From IMG/VR virus record IMGVR_UViG_3300009593_000093, positions 1 through 28,139 of that record: DNA of 28,139 bases. One strand, given 5' to 3'. A program made the position numbers and the translations under genes. This stretch comes from a virus. Below the pieces are notes generated by a model. The model was not told the DNA's origin. It ran no database searches and was given only the letters and a program-made list of their open reading frames with translations. Positions within the stretch are counted from its first letter, which is position 1. Each line of letters opens with the position of its first letter. Positions 1 to 7,948 of this stretch are shown here, one piece after another.

Positions 1-108
1 ACTTCCAGACGATCCTGCCGATCCAGCACTTCCAGACGATCCTGCCGATCCAGCACTTCCAGATGATCCTGCCGATCCAGCACTTCCAGATGATCCTGCT
101 GAACCTGC
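1..108. repeat. Four tandem 27-bp units in the collagen-like gene
   Basis: Units start at 1, 28, 55 and 82. The first two are identical, the third differs by one base and the fourth diverges at its end. Each encodes nine residues of the GSAGSAGSS pattern on the minus strand, so the array can change length in frame. It continues past the left edge. Confidence 0.85.
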
Positions 109-2706
109 TGAACCTGCTGATCCAGAACTTCCAGATGAACCAGAAGAAGCATAAGTTAATCCAGAAGATCCTGCAGTTCCAGACGAACCAGAACTTCCAG
201 CGGATCCCGCACTCCCTGCACTTCCAGCGGACCCTGCTGAACCTGCTGACCCTGCCGACCCTGCACTTCCTGCTGACCCTGCCGACCCTGCACTTCCAGA
301 TGAACCAGACGAACCAGAATCTCCAGGTATTGAAAATGCCACCATAACTTCGTCACCATTTTCAAAAGTTGTGGCGTGTCCGCTATCTGCAATACGATAA
401 GCAGTAAAACTACCATAAGTAGAATCATTGTATAATGCAGAAGTTACTCTGAATACAACAAATTTAGTATCATCTCCTCTTTTATAAACACCAACGAGTG
501 CTTCCCAATCATTACCTACTCCAAAAGTATCTGGTCTTACTGCACCTGTCCATAAATTGTACATTTCATGACAGGCTGTACCATTCTTATCAAGACCATC
601 TAAAGTAACTCTATTTAACGATGCCCAACTAGAAGTTCCTGCAGTAACATTAAATCTTATTTTTCCTGATCCTGGATCAGTTGTTTGGGTAGTATCATTG
701 TCGTATATCATCGACATTCCGACCATCGCATCAATACCAGATGATCCTGCGGTTCCGGACGAACCAGAAGTACCTACTGTTCCTGAAGATCCTGACGAAC
801 CAGCGGTTCCAGATGTTCCTGATGTCCCAGACGATCCTGAAGTCCCAGATGTTCCTGACGAACCAGATGTTCCAGAACTACCTGAAGTTCCTGACGAACC
901 AGAAGTTCCGCTTGTGCCTGAAGTTCCAGATGTCCCAGATGTTCCTGACGACCCAGACGATCCTGACGACCCAGATGTACCTGTAGTTCCTGACGACCCA
1001 GATGTACCTGAAGGACCTGTATCTCCATCAACTCCTGAAGTTCCAGATGTTCCTGACGAACCAGAAGTTGCAGAAGAACCAGATGTTCCAGAAGTACCAG
1101 AATCACCAGTTCTTGCAAAAGTAGCAACAAGTTCATCGTTATTTGAAAAGTTATTTAAGGAAGAACTTAGATATGAAACATTAACATAATACCATGAAGG
1201 ATTAGAAGTTTCTATATCATTAATTGTGTATAGAAAAGTTTCATTGTGATCTGATTTACAATATATTCTTACATGACCATTTGGATTAGAAGAAGAATCA
1301 CCAAGCGACTGTAGAAAACCTTCAATGGTAATACCATCTTGATCGGTATCACTTATTCTTAATCTATTAGCATCATTGGGATATGTGTAAGTACCAGAAG
1401 ATAATGTAAATCCTAATTTACCTGTTCCTGGATCATTCGTATCTTGTGCAACATTGTAATTATATGCGAATGAAGCACCACCGAAACCACCATCTTGTCC
1501 AGAAGATCCAGATGTACCTACTGTTCCTGAAGATCCAGATGTACCAGAACTTCCAGCGGATCCAGCACTTCCAGACGATCCAGAAGTTCCAGTAGAACCT
1601 GACGACCCAGAAGAACCTGAAGTTCCTGCTGAACCACTTGTTCCTGACGATCCTGAAGTTCCATCTGCTCCAGACGATCCTGATGTCCCAGACGAACCAG
1701 ATGTTCCTGTAGTTCCTGACGATCCTGAAGTTCCAGAAGTTCCGCTTGTGCCTGAAGTTCCAGATGTGCCAGATGTTCCTGACGACCCAGATGTACCTGT
1801 AGTTCCTGAGGATCCTGCTGAACCAGCACTTCCAGATGATCCTGAGGTCCCAGTTGAACCAGACGATCCTGAAGTACCAGCGGTTCCAGAATTTCCTGAT
1901 GAGCCAGACGATCCAGCACTTCCAGATGATCCTGCTGATCCAGAACTTCCTGCACTTCCAGCGGATCCAGCACTTCCTGCACTTCCTGCTGACCCTGCAC
2001 TTCCAGAAGATCCATGAGTTCCTAAAAACGTCCCATCAACACCAGACGATCCAGATGTTCCTGCTGAACCAGTTAATCCGCTAGTTCCTGTAACACCAGA
2101 AGTACCTGAAGTTCCAGCACTTCCTGCTGATCCAGAACTTCCTGCTGATCCTGCTGATCCAGAACTTCCTAAAAGTTCTCCATCAACACCAGATGTTCCA
2201 TCAGTTCCAGAAGTACCTGAAGTTCCTCCGCCTCCACCGCCTCCTGCTTCACCCCATCCAGAAGCACCTGAAACTCTTGTAGCAGTTTGAGTTGCTTTTT
2301 TACTGACTTTCTTAATTACATCTTTTAAATTATCTACTTCGATTTCAAGTCTTGTAACTTCAGCATCATCACCAGGATCACCTTTTTCCCCTGCAGGACC
2401 TATAGGACCCACATCCCCTTGATCACCTTTAGGTCCTTGAACCCCTTGAGGCCCAATTCTCCCATCAGTTCCAGGTTCACCCTTAGGTCCAGGTAATCCT
2501 TCTAATCCTCTTTCTCCCTTTACACCTCTGGGACCTTGAGTCCCTTTAATCTCAAGAACTTTAACTTTTTCACCTGTTACAGGATCTAAAATTTCTTTTA
2601 CATCCTCAACAATTTCTTCTTTAGTTTTTTTAAGTTCTTTTTTAGTATATGCAAGAGAAGTGGCTAACGCCTTACTTACATCTAAATCTTTTTGATCGTC
2701 TTTCAT
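1..2706 (-). CDS. Collagen-like repeat tail fibre/adhesin, C-terminus beyond window
   Basis: An unbroken frame of 902 codons starts at an ATG (2704-2706) and reaches base 1 without a stop. I checked codon by codon that no in-frame stop occurs. An in-frame TAA lies directly upstream, so this is the first possible ATG. Domain order: a charged helical N-terminus (1-54); 20 perfect Gly-X-Y triplets with collagen-like GPK, GEP, GPR and GDP (55-114); a heptad-like helix (115-146); seven glycines (155-161); proline-free Gly-[ST]-[SA] repeats (about 161-402); globular module 1 (about 405-537); repeats (538-657); globular module 2 (about 658-796); more GSAGSAGSS repeats. Both modules share DPG-x-GK near their start and end in GDSG. 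It follows gp20 by 16 bp without a clear Shine-Dalgarno. A trimeric, host-binding fibre is inferred; the receptor is unknown. Confidence 0.85.
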   Translation of the reverse strand, partial: MKDDQKDLDVSKALATSLAYTKKELKKTKEEIVEDVKEILDPVTGEKVKVLEIKGTQGPRGVKGERGLEGLPGPKGEPGTDGRIGPQGVQGPKGDQGDVGPIGPAGEKGDPGDDAEVTRLEIEVDNLKDVIKKVSKKATQTATRVSGASGWGEAGGGGGGGTSGTSGTDGTSGVDGELLGSSGSAGSAGSSGSAGSAGTSGTSGVTGTSGLTGSAGTSGSSGVDGTFLGTHGSSGSAGSAGSAGSAGSAGSAGSSGSAGSSGSAGSSGSSGNSGTAGTSGSSGSTGTSGSSGSAGSAGSSGTTGTSGSSGTSGTSGTSGTSGTSGTSGSSGTTGTSGSSGTSGSSGADGTSGSSGTSGSAGTSGSSGSSGSTGTSGSSGSAGSAGSSGTSGSSGTVGTSGSSGQDGGFGGASFAYNYNVAQDTNDPGTGKLGFTLSSGTYTYPNDANRLRISDTDQDGITIEGFLQSLGDSSSNPNGHVRIYCKSDHNETFLYTINDIETSNPSWYYVNVSYLSSSLNNFSNNDELVATFARTGDSGTSGTSGSSATSGSSGTSGTSGVDGDTGPSGTSGSSGTTGTSGSSGSSGSSGTSGTSGTSGTSGTSGSSGTSGSSGTSGSSGTSGTSGSSGTSGTSGTAGSSGSSGTVGTSGSSGTAGSSGIDAMVGMSMIYDNDTTQTTDPGSGKIRFNVTAGTSSWASLNRVTLDGLDKNGTACHEMYNLWTGAVRPDTFGVGNDWEALVGVYKRGDDTKFVVFRVTSALYNDSTYGSFTAYRIADSGHATTFENGDEVMVAFSIPGDSGSSGSSGSAGSAGSAGSAGSAGSAGSAGSAGSAGSAGSAGSSGSSGTAGSSGLTYASSGSSGSSGSAGSAGSAGSSGSAGSAGSSGSAGSAGSSGSAGSAGSSGS
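2364..2544 (-). other. Classical collagen segment, 20 Gly-X-Y triplets
   Basis: Residues 55-114 of the fibre keep glycine at every third position for 20 triplets, with proline in several X or Y positions and charged pairs such as GEK, GER and GPK. A heptad-like segment follows ([19 protein letters not shown]), which could trimerise the stalk. This differs clearly from the proline-free Gly-Ser/Thr/Ala repeats further downstream in the same protein. Confidence 0.85.
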
Positions 2707-2722
2707 TTACCATTTCTACAAA

Positions 2723-4408
2723 TCAATCTACAAACTTATCATCATCTTCTAATACAGAAAAGAGAATATCATTAACTTTATCCTTAACCTTTGCTTCTTT
2801 TTGTGCAAATTCGAATTTTTCTTCTATTTTCTTATCGATATCTTCTTCATTGATAGTTTGTTTATTATTCGTATCTATTTCTACAGAGTTGAATTGCATG
2901 TCTTCCTCACCAGAAAATCGAGGATCATCAATTTCTTTTTGCATTTGCTCATCATTAGTTTTTACTTCATCATCAGTCATCATAAGAACATGTTTTCGTA
3001 TATATTCGTGAGAATAATACTTACCAGCATAATCTTGTAAGTCTCTAAGAATATTTAACCTGTCTTGGAGAAGTTCGCCTTGTTTGATTTCTGCAAAATG
3101 ACTGTCATTTTCAAATTCATAAAACACATCATTCTTAATGGATTTCCAATCATCTCTTGACATTATACCTTTAAGAGTTAATTGTCTTTCCATAATTTCA
3201 TCAAACATTAAACTAAATCTACTTTGAAGTTTATTGACAAAACGTGTAAATTTAACTTCATCTCTAGAAATTTCAGTTGCACGGCCAATTGTATAATTTG
3301 CTTCTGATTCAAGTCTTGAAATAGGAACACCTAATGATTTATAAAGTTTTTTCTGAAAATAAAGAACATCTTCAATATCTCCGAGATTTTGTCCTCCAGG
3401 TAGTGTAGAAATTTCTGTTCCTCTACCACCTTCTCTACGAGGCATCCAATAATCTTCAAGCATTGACATATGCTTTCTATCATCTCTAACTTCACCGGTG
3501 TTTGCATCATATACAAGTTTATTTTTGTAACGAGTCATCAAATCACGCATATATTGTTCTGCTTTTAATTTAGGCAGATTACCAACATCAACATAAAAAA
3601 TTCTTCTCTCTGGTGCCCTTGAAATTCTATAGATCACAAGAGAATCTTCAATCATTCTTAACTGATTTAATGGCTTGATTGCTTTGTGTAGGTAGGACAA
3701 AACTAATGAACGTGTACTATTCATTAGTCCTGAATGAGTATAAACAATGGAATCTGGTGAAATTTTTAATCCAGCGGCGGCACTTGTAAAAGCGGTGCCC
3801 ATAGTTTGACCCTGAGACTGATAAATTCCTTTTTGATTATACACATAATATTCCTGAACGGTTGTCTTAGTTTTACCGTTAGGTTGTCTTTCTTTTTTCT
3901 TTTCACGAATTTTCTTTATTTTTCTTGGATCTAATACTCTTAATTCGTGAATACCTTGTTTCATGTTATTTTCATCAACAATAACGTGATAGAAAACTCT
4001 ACCATCAACATACCATCTTCTGAAAATATCATGTCCTAGGTTCTGTAGGTCTAACAGTTTACTTATCTGTTTAAACTCTACTCTTATTTTGTCTCTGATA
4101 GGTTCAGAAACATTTAAATTATCTACGTTGATTCTTACAACGGGTTTTTCTTTTGTGGTTACAACCGCTTCATTGATTATATCATCAATGGCATTTTCGA
4201 CTTCTGCTTGAAGTGCCATGTCACGATATCTGTTTATTAATTCAGATTCGCTTTTTATAGCACCTTCAGTATCAACATATGTTCCATATGCACCACCTGA
4301 TGCAACGGTCAATGCTCCATCTTCATACTCTGCTTCAGCAAAAGTCTGAACCTTTACGTTCTTATCTTCTTTTCTTCCGATTGTAAAACCAAATAAATCA
4401 ATAGGCAT
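2723..4408 (-). CDS. 20: Portal vertex protein gp20
   Basis: This 561-residue protein is slightly longer than T4 gp20 (524). The family forms the dodecameric ring at the unique capsid vertex through which DNA is packaged and to which the neck attaches. Matches to T4 gp20 run along the length: DIFRRWYVDGRVFYH, KQGIHELRVLDPRKI, YTHSGLMNS, the RAPERRIFYVDVGNLP block (about residues 259-275), MSMLEDYWMPRREG and a LPGGQN segment. The C-terminus is acidic and charged, as is usual. The start follows an AGGA Shine-Dalgarno, and a late-promoter box lies 45 bp upstream. It is separated from gp19 by 111 bp and followed closely by the collagen-like fibre, where T4 would have gp67/68/21. Confidence 0.97.
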   Translation of the reverse strand: MPIDLFGFTIGRKEDKNVKVQTFAEAEYEDGALTVASGGAYGTYVDTEGAIKSESELINRYRDMALQAEVENAIDDIINEAVVTTKEKPVVRINVDNLNVSEPIRDKIRVEFKQISKLLDLQNLGHDIFRRWYVDGRVFYHVIVDENNMKQGIHELRVLDPRKIKKIREKKKERQPNGKTKTTVQEYYVYNQKGIYQSQGQTMGTAFTSAAAGLKISPDSIVYTHSGLMNSTRSLVLSYLHKAIKPLNQLRMIEDSLVIYRISRAPERRIFYVDVGNLPKLKAEQYMRDLMTRYKNKLVYDANTGEVRDDRKHMSMLEDYWMPRREGGRGTEISTLPGGQNLGDIEDVLYFQKKLYKSLGVPISRLESEANYTIGRATEISRDEVKFTRFVNKLQSRFSLMFDEIMERQLTLKGIMSRDDWKSIKNDVFYEFENDSHFAEIKQGELLQDRLNILRDLQDYAGKYYSHEYIRKHVLMMTDDEVKTNDEQMQKEIDDPRFSGEEDMQFNSVEIDTNNKQTINEEDIDKKIEEKFEFAQKEAKVKDKVNDILFSVLEDDDKFVD

Positions 4409-4422
4409 GTAATTTCCTGAAT

Positions 4423-4467
4423 GCGAGTGAACAATATAGTTATACTAATTTATATTTATTCACTCGC
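4423..4467. repeat. Perfect 9-bp inverted repeat around the gp20 promoter
   Basis: GCGAGTGAA at 4423-4431 pairs exactly with TTCACTCGC at 4459-4467, leaving a 27-base loop. The distal arm overlaps two bases of the late box at 4453-4460. No T-run follows on the minus strand, so a Rho-independent terminator is unlikely. Function is unknown; a protein-binding site or an mRNA hairpin in read-through transcripts from gp19 are both possible. Confidence 0.6.
4453..4460 (-). promoter_or_regulatory. Late promoter box AATAAATA upstream of gp20
   Basis: The minus strand reads AATAAATA, fitting the NATAAATA late box of T4-like marine phages (T4 consensus TATAAATA). If initiation is about 6 bases downstream, as in T4, transcripts start near 4447. 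That gives a leader of about 39 bases containing the gp20 Shine-Dalgarno. Confidence 0.6.
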
Positions 4468-4519
4468 TAAACCAGAAAATATAATAAAAATGTGATCAAA
4501 TTATGTGACTTGTACAGGC

Positions 4520-5104
4520 TTATAAAATCTCAGGTCCATTAATTACTCCAGGTTTTACTCCGAAAGTAGGACTCTGACTAGGTTGTTCCCTTGACCAGAA
4601 ATCATATGAAAATGTTACAGTATATTCCTCTATTGTATCATTATCGCCCCAATCTAGAGTGATTTCTGATATGTCAGTAGGAAACATATTATGGAAAAAA
4701 TATGTAACTGTATTATTGTTTGTTTTTCCATATTGCTTAACCTGCCCTTTTCCAACATAACCCCTGGATCCTGTACCAGTTCCTCTAAGATTTGTTGAAT
4801 GATCATTAATTTTATTCATCCAATCCTCAAACTGTCCTCTAATTGCAAAAGTTTCATCATTAATTACTGTTACAGTCCATTCTGGGAATGTTCTGTTTCC
4901 AGCAAATTTAACTTCTCTACCAAAATAAGGAACGATAATAGTTCCAATAGTTGCTCCTGGTATAGAACTACCTTTTGCGAACAGATTGAGTTTTTCAAAA
5001 TTAGCAACATCACCGGTGAAACCAGAAATTTCAACTTCAAATAAATTAGGTCTTTGACCATCGTACTCCATGGCCTGACGAAAATTCGCTATATTAAAAG
5101 CCAT
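4520..5104 (-). CDS. 19: Tail tube protein gp19
   Basis: At 194 residues it is slightly longer than T4 gp19 (163). Gp19 hexamers stack into the inner tube of the contractile tail, which DNA passes through. Conserved stretches against T4 include RPNLFEVEISGF near residue 18, AGNRTFPEWTVTVINDE in the middle and MFPTDISEITLDW plus YTVTFSYDFW near the end. The ATG is set by a strong AAGGAG Shine-Dalgarno that overlaps the TAA stop of gp18, an arrangement that suggests translational coupling between sheath and tube. An insertion rich in Gly, Thr and Asn lies around residues 98-120. The call is firm from both sequence and the gp18-gp19-gp20 order. Confidence 0.96.
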   Translation of the reverse strand: MAFNIANFRQAMEYDGQRPNLFEVEISGFTGDVANFEKLNLFAKGSSIPGATIGTIIVPYFGREVKFAGNRTFPEWTVTVINDETFAIRGQFEDWMNKINDHSTNLRGTGTGSRGYVGKGQVKQYGKTNNNTVTYFFHNMFPTDISEITLDWGDNDTIEEYTVTFSYDFWSREQPSQSPTFGVKPGVINGPEIL

Positions 5105-5118
5105 ATTTTTTCTCCTTA
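5105..5118 (-). promoter_or_regulatory. Shine-Dalgarno of gp19 overlapping the gp18 stop
   Basis: The minus strand reads TAAGGAG followed by an A-rich spacer and the gp19 ATG. The gp18 stop codon TAA provides the first bases of AAGGAG. It is one of the clearest ribosome sites in the window and ties gp19 translation to termination on gp18. Confidence 0.8.
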
Positions 5119-7425
5119 AACTGCGTTAACCACTTCAGAAAATTCTACTCCGGAAGCCACGGCAACAAAGTTTAATCCTATGAAGTTAATTGATTTAGTG
5201 GGTTTGACAAAAATATCTCCTCTAAACTCATTTCTATTTATAACAGCAGGTGTATTATTTGTCTGGTCACATATTACTCTAAACTCTTCAATACCTCTTC
5301 GTCCTTGAATATCTCTCAAGAAAGGTTCAATTATTGAAACAAAATTCAAACGAGTAAAATCATCATTGAATTCGAATAAAAGATTTTCAGCCGCATTTGC
5401 TATAGCCTTTTCTAGAATAATAAAGAGTCTTCTTACATTAATTCTATCAAAAGAAGATGGTCTTGCCAACATGGTTTTATCACCAAAAAGCACTTTTCCT
5501 TTACCTGGGAATGATGCAATTGGATTAATACCTGAAGTATAAAGATCATCTCTTTCTGCTTGCGTTGGTACATATGCTAATTCAATAACTCCCTTAACAT
5601 TTCCTCTTGTAAATCCTGCAGGAGAAATGAAAGGATTAGCATTATCTGCTTGGGCACAAAGACCTGCAATATCTCCGTTTAAAGGAACCCACCTATAAAT
5701 GGAGTTATACCTGTCAAACATGTACTTGTAATTTCCATCCATAACTGCATAACTAGATGATGGTAATACATTTCTTCTAGCAACAATATTACCTACTTCA
5801 GAACCCTCATCATTAACACAATCTGCTTGTTCTGGAGATAAGAAAACTACACAATCTTTTCTAGACTCTGCTATTTCATTAACAAGATATGTTGCTAAAG
5901 TATTGGATGCTTCTGCTGAAATTAATAAAGAAACATCTACTTTTGCAGGATCTTTGAAATAACTATAAGCAGTAATTTCATCTGAATCAGAAGAATCTGC
6001 TCCGTCAACACCACCTGAAAAACTAGCGGTCATGATACCATTTGCGCCTGTTGCACTAAAGGAACCAGCAAATTTTGCTGAAGTGTTTCCTTGATCTATA
6101 GTAGCACCCCAATCATAAGTCAATTTAGCGGCTCCACCATCTGTGGGAGCATCACCCATTGCATCATGATCTGTCCATCTAATCCAATCAGACTGATCAT
6201 TTATTACTTCTTTGTAATAAAGAGAATCTCCTGTGCTTCCTACTGCTCCATTTGCTACTGATAAACGCACATAATTTTCAAGAGGTTGTTTATTCCTTAC
6301 AAGAGCATCACCTCGTCTATCTTTTCCTCCGGTAATCTCTCCTTGTTCATCCACTAATACTGCATGAATTTCATCTCCAACATCTTTTGAACCTGATTTT
6401 TCATAAGCATACACACTTGTTAAAGGTGCTGATGGAAAATCATCTGCAAATTCCCATCTTCTTTCGAATGTTGCACCTGCAGTAATTGCTCTATCAAGTT
6501 TTGATGAAATTGTTAATGATGTTGTACTAGCAATTGCAGTTACTTTTTTATCAACTTTTACACCACCATTATCAGTAAATGTAATTATATCTCCTACATG
6601 TAACTGTCTAGTAAAATTAGTATCTGCTCCTGTTATGGTTAAACTATTGATTGGTCCAGAAATTGTACCAATCATATTAACGGCAGGTTCGTTAAATGCT
6701 GATCTTTTTCGTCTTACAAGAGTAGCACCTGACATTGAAGAAGAACCACCAAGACCAACTAATTCTGTGTCTTCTGTAGAAACAACAAAAGAAGTATTGG
6801 ATGTAATAGCAGTTACTACACCAGAATTTGCTCCATGAACAATTACATCTCCAACTCGTAGTTCCGCATCTGCTAATGCAGTTCCGCTTCCAGTAACTAA
6901 TGTAGTAGAATTACCATTTGCAAAGGTTCCTGTAAGAGCAACATCAGTATTAGTATCTAAAGAAACAGTTCCATCGCTGGTTACAGTTGTATTTGCTCTA
7001 TCTGCTATACAAATAGACATTTTCATTGAATTACCAAGAGTTCCTGGATATTTTGCCGTAAAACTTGTTCCTGAAGTTGTTGTAGATTCGTATGTATTCT
7101 GATACTCTTTGCTATTTCTAATTAGAATTGCAGTACCTCCAGTTACGGCATTTTTTGCACTAGAAGTATTGGCCGCACGAACAACTCTTAATTTGTTTGA
7201 ATAACTCAAAAAATTAGCGGCACTAAAAAAAGTTTTATATGTATTGCCATTTGGCTTACCGAATACATCGACCAATTGATTTTCATTGGAAATTGTTTGT
7301 ACGTCCTCTAGTGGACCCCACGCCAAATTTCCTGCTATAGCACCATCTGAAACAGAAGGAACTGGTACTCTAGTGGTTAAATCGATCTCTGCTACGGCTA
7401 CGCCTGGACTGACCTGAAAAGCCAT
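5116..7425 (-). CDS. 18: Tail sheath protein gp18
   Basis: This 769-residue protein exceeds T4 gp18 (659). Gp18 forms the contractile sheath around the tube. The N-terminus (SPGVAVAEIDLTTRVP) and the C-terminal domain (FEFNDDFTRLNFVSIIEPFLRD, then VICDQTNNTP and FVKPTKSINFIGLNFVA) are typical of T4-like sheaths. Residues about 164-240 and 252-323 hold two copies of a module carrying a VGD-I motif (ELRVGDVI and QLHVGDII). This module also appears in the DUF4815 and gp7-like proteins and probably decorates the outer sheath surface. The start has a GGGAG Shine-Dalgarno seven bases upstream. One or two late boxes lie in the shared upstream region, and gp19 follows after 11 bp. Confidence 0.96.
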   Translation of the reverse strand: MAFQVSPGVAVAEIDLTTRVPVPSVSDGAIAGNLAWGPLEDVQTISNENQLVDVFGKPNGNTYKTFFSAANFLSYSNKLRVVRAANTSSAKNAVTGGTAILIRNSKEYQNTYESTTTSGTSFTAKYPGTLGNSMKMSICIADRANTTVTSDGTVSLDTNTDVALTGTFANGNSTTLVTGSGTALADAELRVGDVIVHGANSGVVTAITSNTSFVVSTEDTELVGLGGSSSMSGATLVRRKRSAFNEPAVNMIGTISGPINSLTITGADTNFTRQLHVGDIITFTDNGGVKVDKKVTAIASTTSLTISSKLDRAITAGATFERRWEFADDFPSAPLTSVYAYEKSGSKDVGDEIHAVLVDEQGEITGGKDRRGDALVRNKQPLENYVRLSVANGAVGSTGDSLYYKEVINDQSDWIRWTDHDAMGDAPTDGGAAKLTYDWGATIDQGNTSAKFAGSFSATGANGIMTASFSGGVDGADSSDSDEITAYSYFKDPAKVDVSLLISAEASNTLATYLVNEIAESRKDCVVFLSPEQADCVNDEGSEVGNIVARRNVLPSSSYAVMDGNYKYMFDRYNSIYRWVPLNGDIAGLCAQADNANPFISPAGFTRGNVKGVIELAYVPTQAERDDLYTSGINPIASFPGKGKVLFGDKTMLARPSSFDRINVRRLFIILEKAIANAAENLLFEFNDDFTRLNFVSIIEPFLRDIQGRRGIEEFRVICDQTNNTPAVINRNEFRGDIFVKPTKSINFIGLNFVAVASGVEFSEVVNAV

Positions 7426-7467
7426 ATTATCTCTCCCAAAATTATAGTAATAGATATTTACTTTGAA

Positions 7468-7475
7468 TATTTATT
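7468..7475 (-). promoter_or_regulatory. Late promoter box AATAAATA upstream of gp18
   Basis: The minus strand reads AATAAATA 43 bp before the gp18 ATG, nearly the same distance as the box before gp20. A start about 6 bases downstream gives a leader of about 37 bases that includes the GGGAG Shine-Dalgarno. Confidence 0.6.
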
Positions 7476-7501
7476 ATTTTGCCTGTTTTTAGAGAATATT
7501 T

Positions 7502-7509
7502 TATTTATT
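7502..7509 (-). promoter_or_regulatory. Second late-box match upstream of gp18
   Basis: Another AATAAATA on the minus strand lies 77 bp before the gp18 ATG. It could be a second start site or a chance match in very AT-rich sequence. Confidence 0.35.
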
Positions 7510-7513
7510 GTAA

Positions 7514-7521
7514 TATAAATA
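7514..7521 (+). promoter_or_regulatory. Late promoter box TATAAATA abutting the HNH start
   Basis: This is a perfect T4 late consensus on the plus strand. Only four bases (AAAC) separate it from the ATG at 7526, and no Shine-Dalgarno is present. With T4 geometry the transcript would start at or next to the start codon. Confidence 0.6.
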
Positions 7522-7525
7522 AAAC

Positions 7526-7948
7526 ATGGATAAGGCACTTGAAAGATTTGAAAAGAAGATATTAAAGTCTAATGATTGTTGGTTCTGGACTGCTAGTAAG
7601 ACAAAACAGGGTTATGGTATGTTCTCATATAAGGGAAAATCAGTACCTGCACATAGATTTGCGTATATTGCGTATAAAGGGACTATAGAACACAATAAAA
7701 TAGTACATCAATCATGCAATAATACGTTTTGTGTAAATCCAGAACATTTATATCTTACAACAAAAAGTGAAACTAGAAATAAATTCTATGAAATGAGAAT
7801 TAATCCTGAAATGATATTTAATGAATCTATAAGATATCTGGAAAAATTAAAAAAGATAAGACCGGATTTGAAGATAGAAATAGAAAAATTAGTAGATCAA
7901 GTTAAGAATCCAACGAATATTCATCGTATTAATGTAAATAATCAGTAG
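7526..7948 (+). CDS. HNH homing-endonuclease-like protein
   Basis: This 140-residue protein is one of two genes on the plus strand. It carries the HNH_3-type pattern of phage homing nucleases: CWFW (18-21), GYGMFSYKGK (29-38), HRFAY (43-47) and H-x-x-C-x-x-x-x-CVNPEHL (61-75). His61, Asn71 and His74 would be catalytic, with Cys64 and Cys69 likely structural. It sits between gp17 and gp18, divergent from gp18, and its last 20 bases overlap the end of gp17. Such free-standing nucleases cut related phages lacking the insertion and spread by repair; a target in gp17 or gp18 is inferred from position. The C-terminus (90-140) is helical, charged and of unknown role. The N-terminal MDKALERFEKKI looks complete, supporting this start despite the absence of a ribosome site. 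Confidence 0.9.
   Translation: MDKALERFEKKILKSNDCWFWTASKTKQGYGMFSYKGKSVPAHRFAYIAYKGTIEHNKIVHQSCNNTFCVNPEHLYLTTKSETRNKFYEMRINPEMIFNESIRYLEKLKKIRPDLKIEIEKLVDQVKNPTNIHRINVNNQ

Larger units (their letters stand above)
4409..4519. other. Intergenic region gp19-gp20 with promoter and palindrome
   Basis: This is the largest gap on the minus-strand transcript. It holds the late box at 4453-4460, a 9-bp inverted repeat (4423-4431 with 4459-4467) and an AGGA Shine-Dalgarno for gp20. No ORF or RNA gene was seen in it. Confidence 0.7.
7426..7525. other. Divergent promoter region between gp18 and HNH gene
   Basis: This very AT-rich 100 bp separates two divergently transcribed genes. It holds two minus-strand late-box matches (7468-7475 and 7502-7509) facing gp18 and one perfect plus-strand TATAAATA (7514-7521) facing the HNH gene. 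Confidence 0.6.

Noticed and set aside
1-108. CRISPR-like array
   Set aside because: The 27-bp units are directly tandem with no spacers and are coding in frame.
698-1189. Plus-strand ORF of 163 codons rich in [10 protein letters not shown] repeats
   Set aside because: It is the reverse complement of the Gly-Ser/Thr repeats of the minus-strand fibre. Glycine codons GGN read as proline on the opposite strand, and the minus-strand frame is the one that extends across the whole region with recognisable domains.
1518-2015. Minus-strand ORF of 165 codons rich in Leu, Gln and Val repeats, and similar ORFs at 156-428 and 774-1136
   Set aside because: These are out-of-frame readings of the same repeats; they lack globular sequence and lie inside the 902-codon fibre frame.
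1-2706. Diversity-generating retroelement target or phase-variable gene
   Set aside because: No reverse transcriptase, template repeat or homopolymer switch tract was seen in the window; repeats are simple coding repeats.
4423-4467. Rho-independent terminator after gp19
   Set aside because: The loop is 27 bases and no T-run follows the stem on the minus strand.
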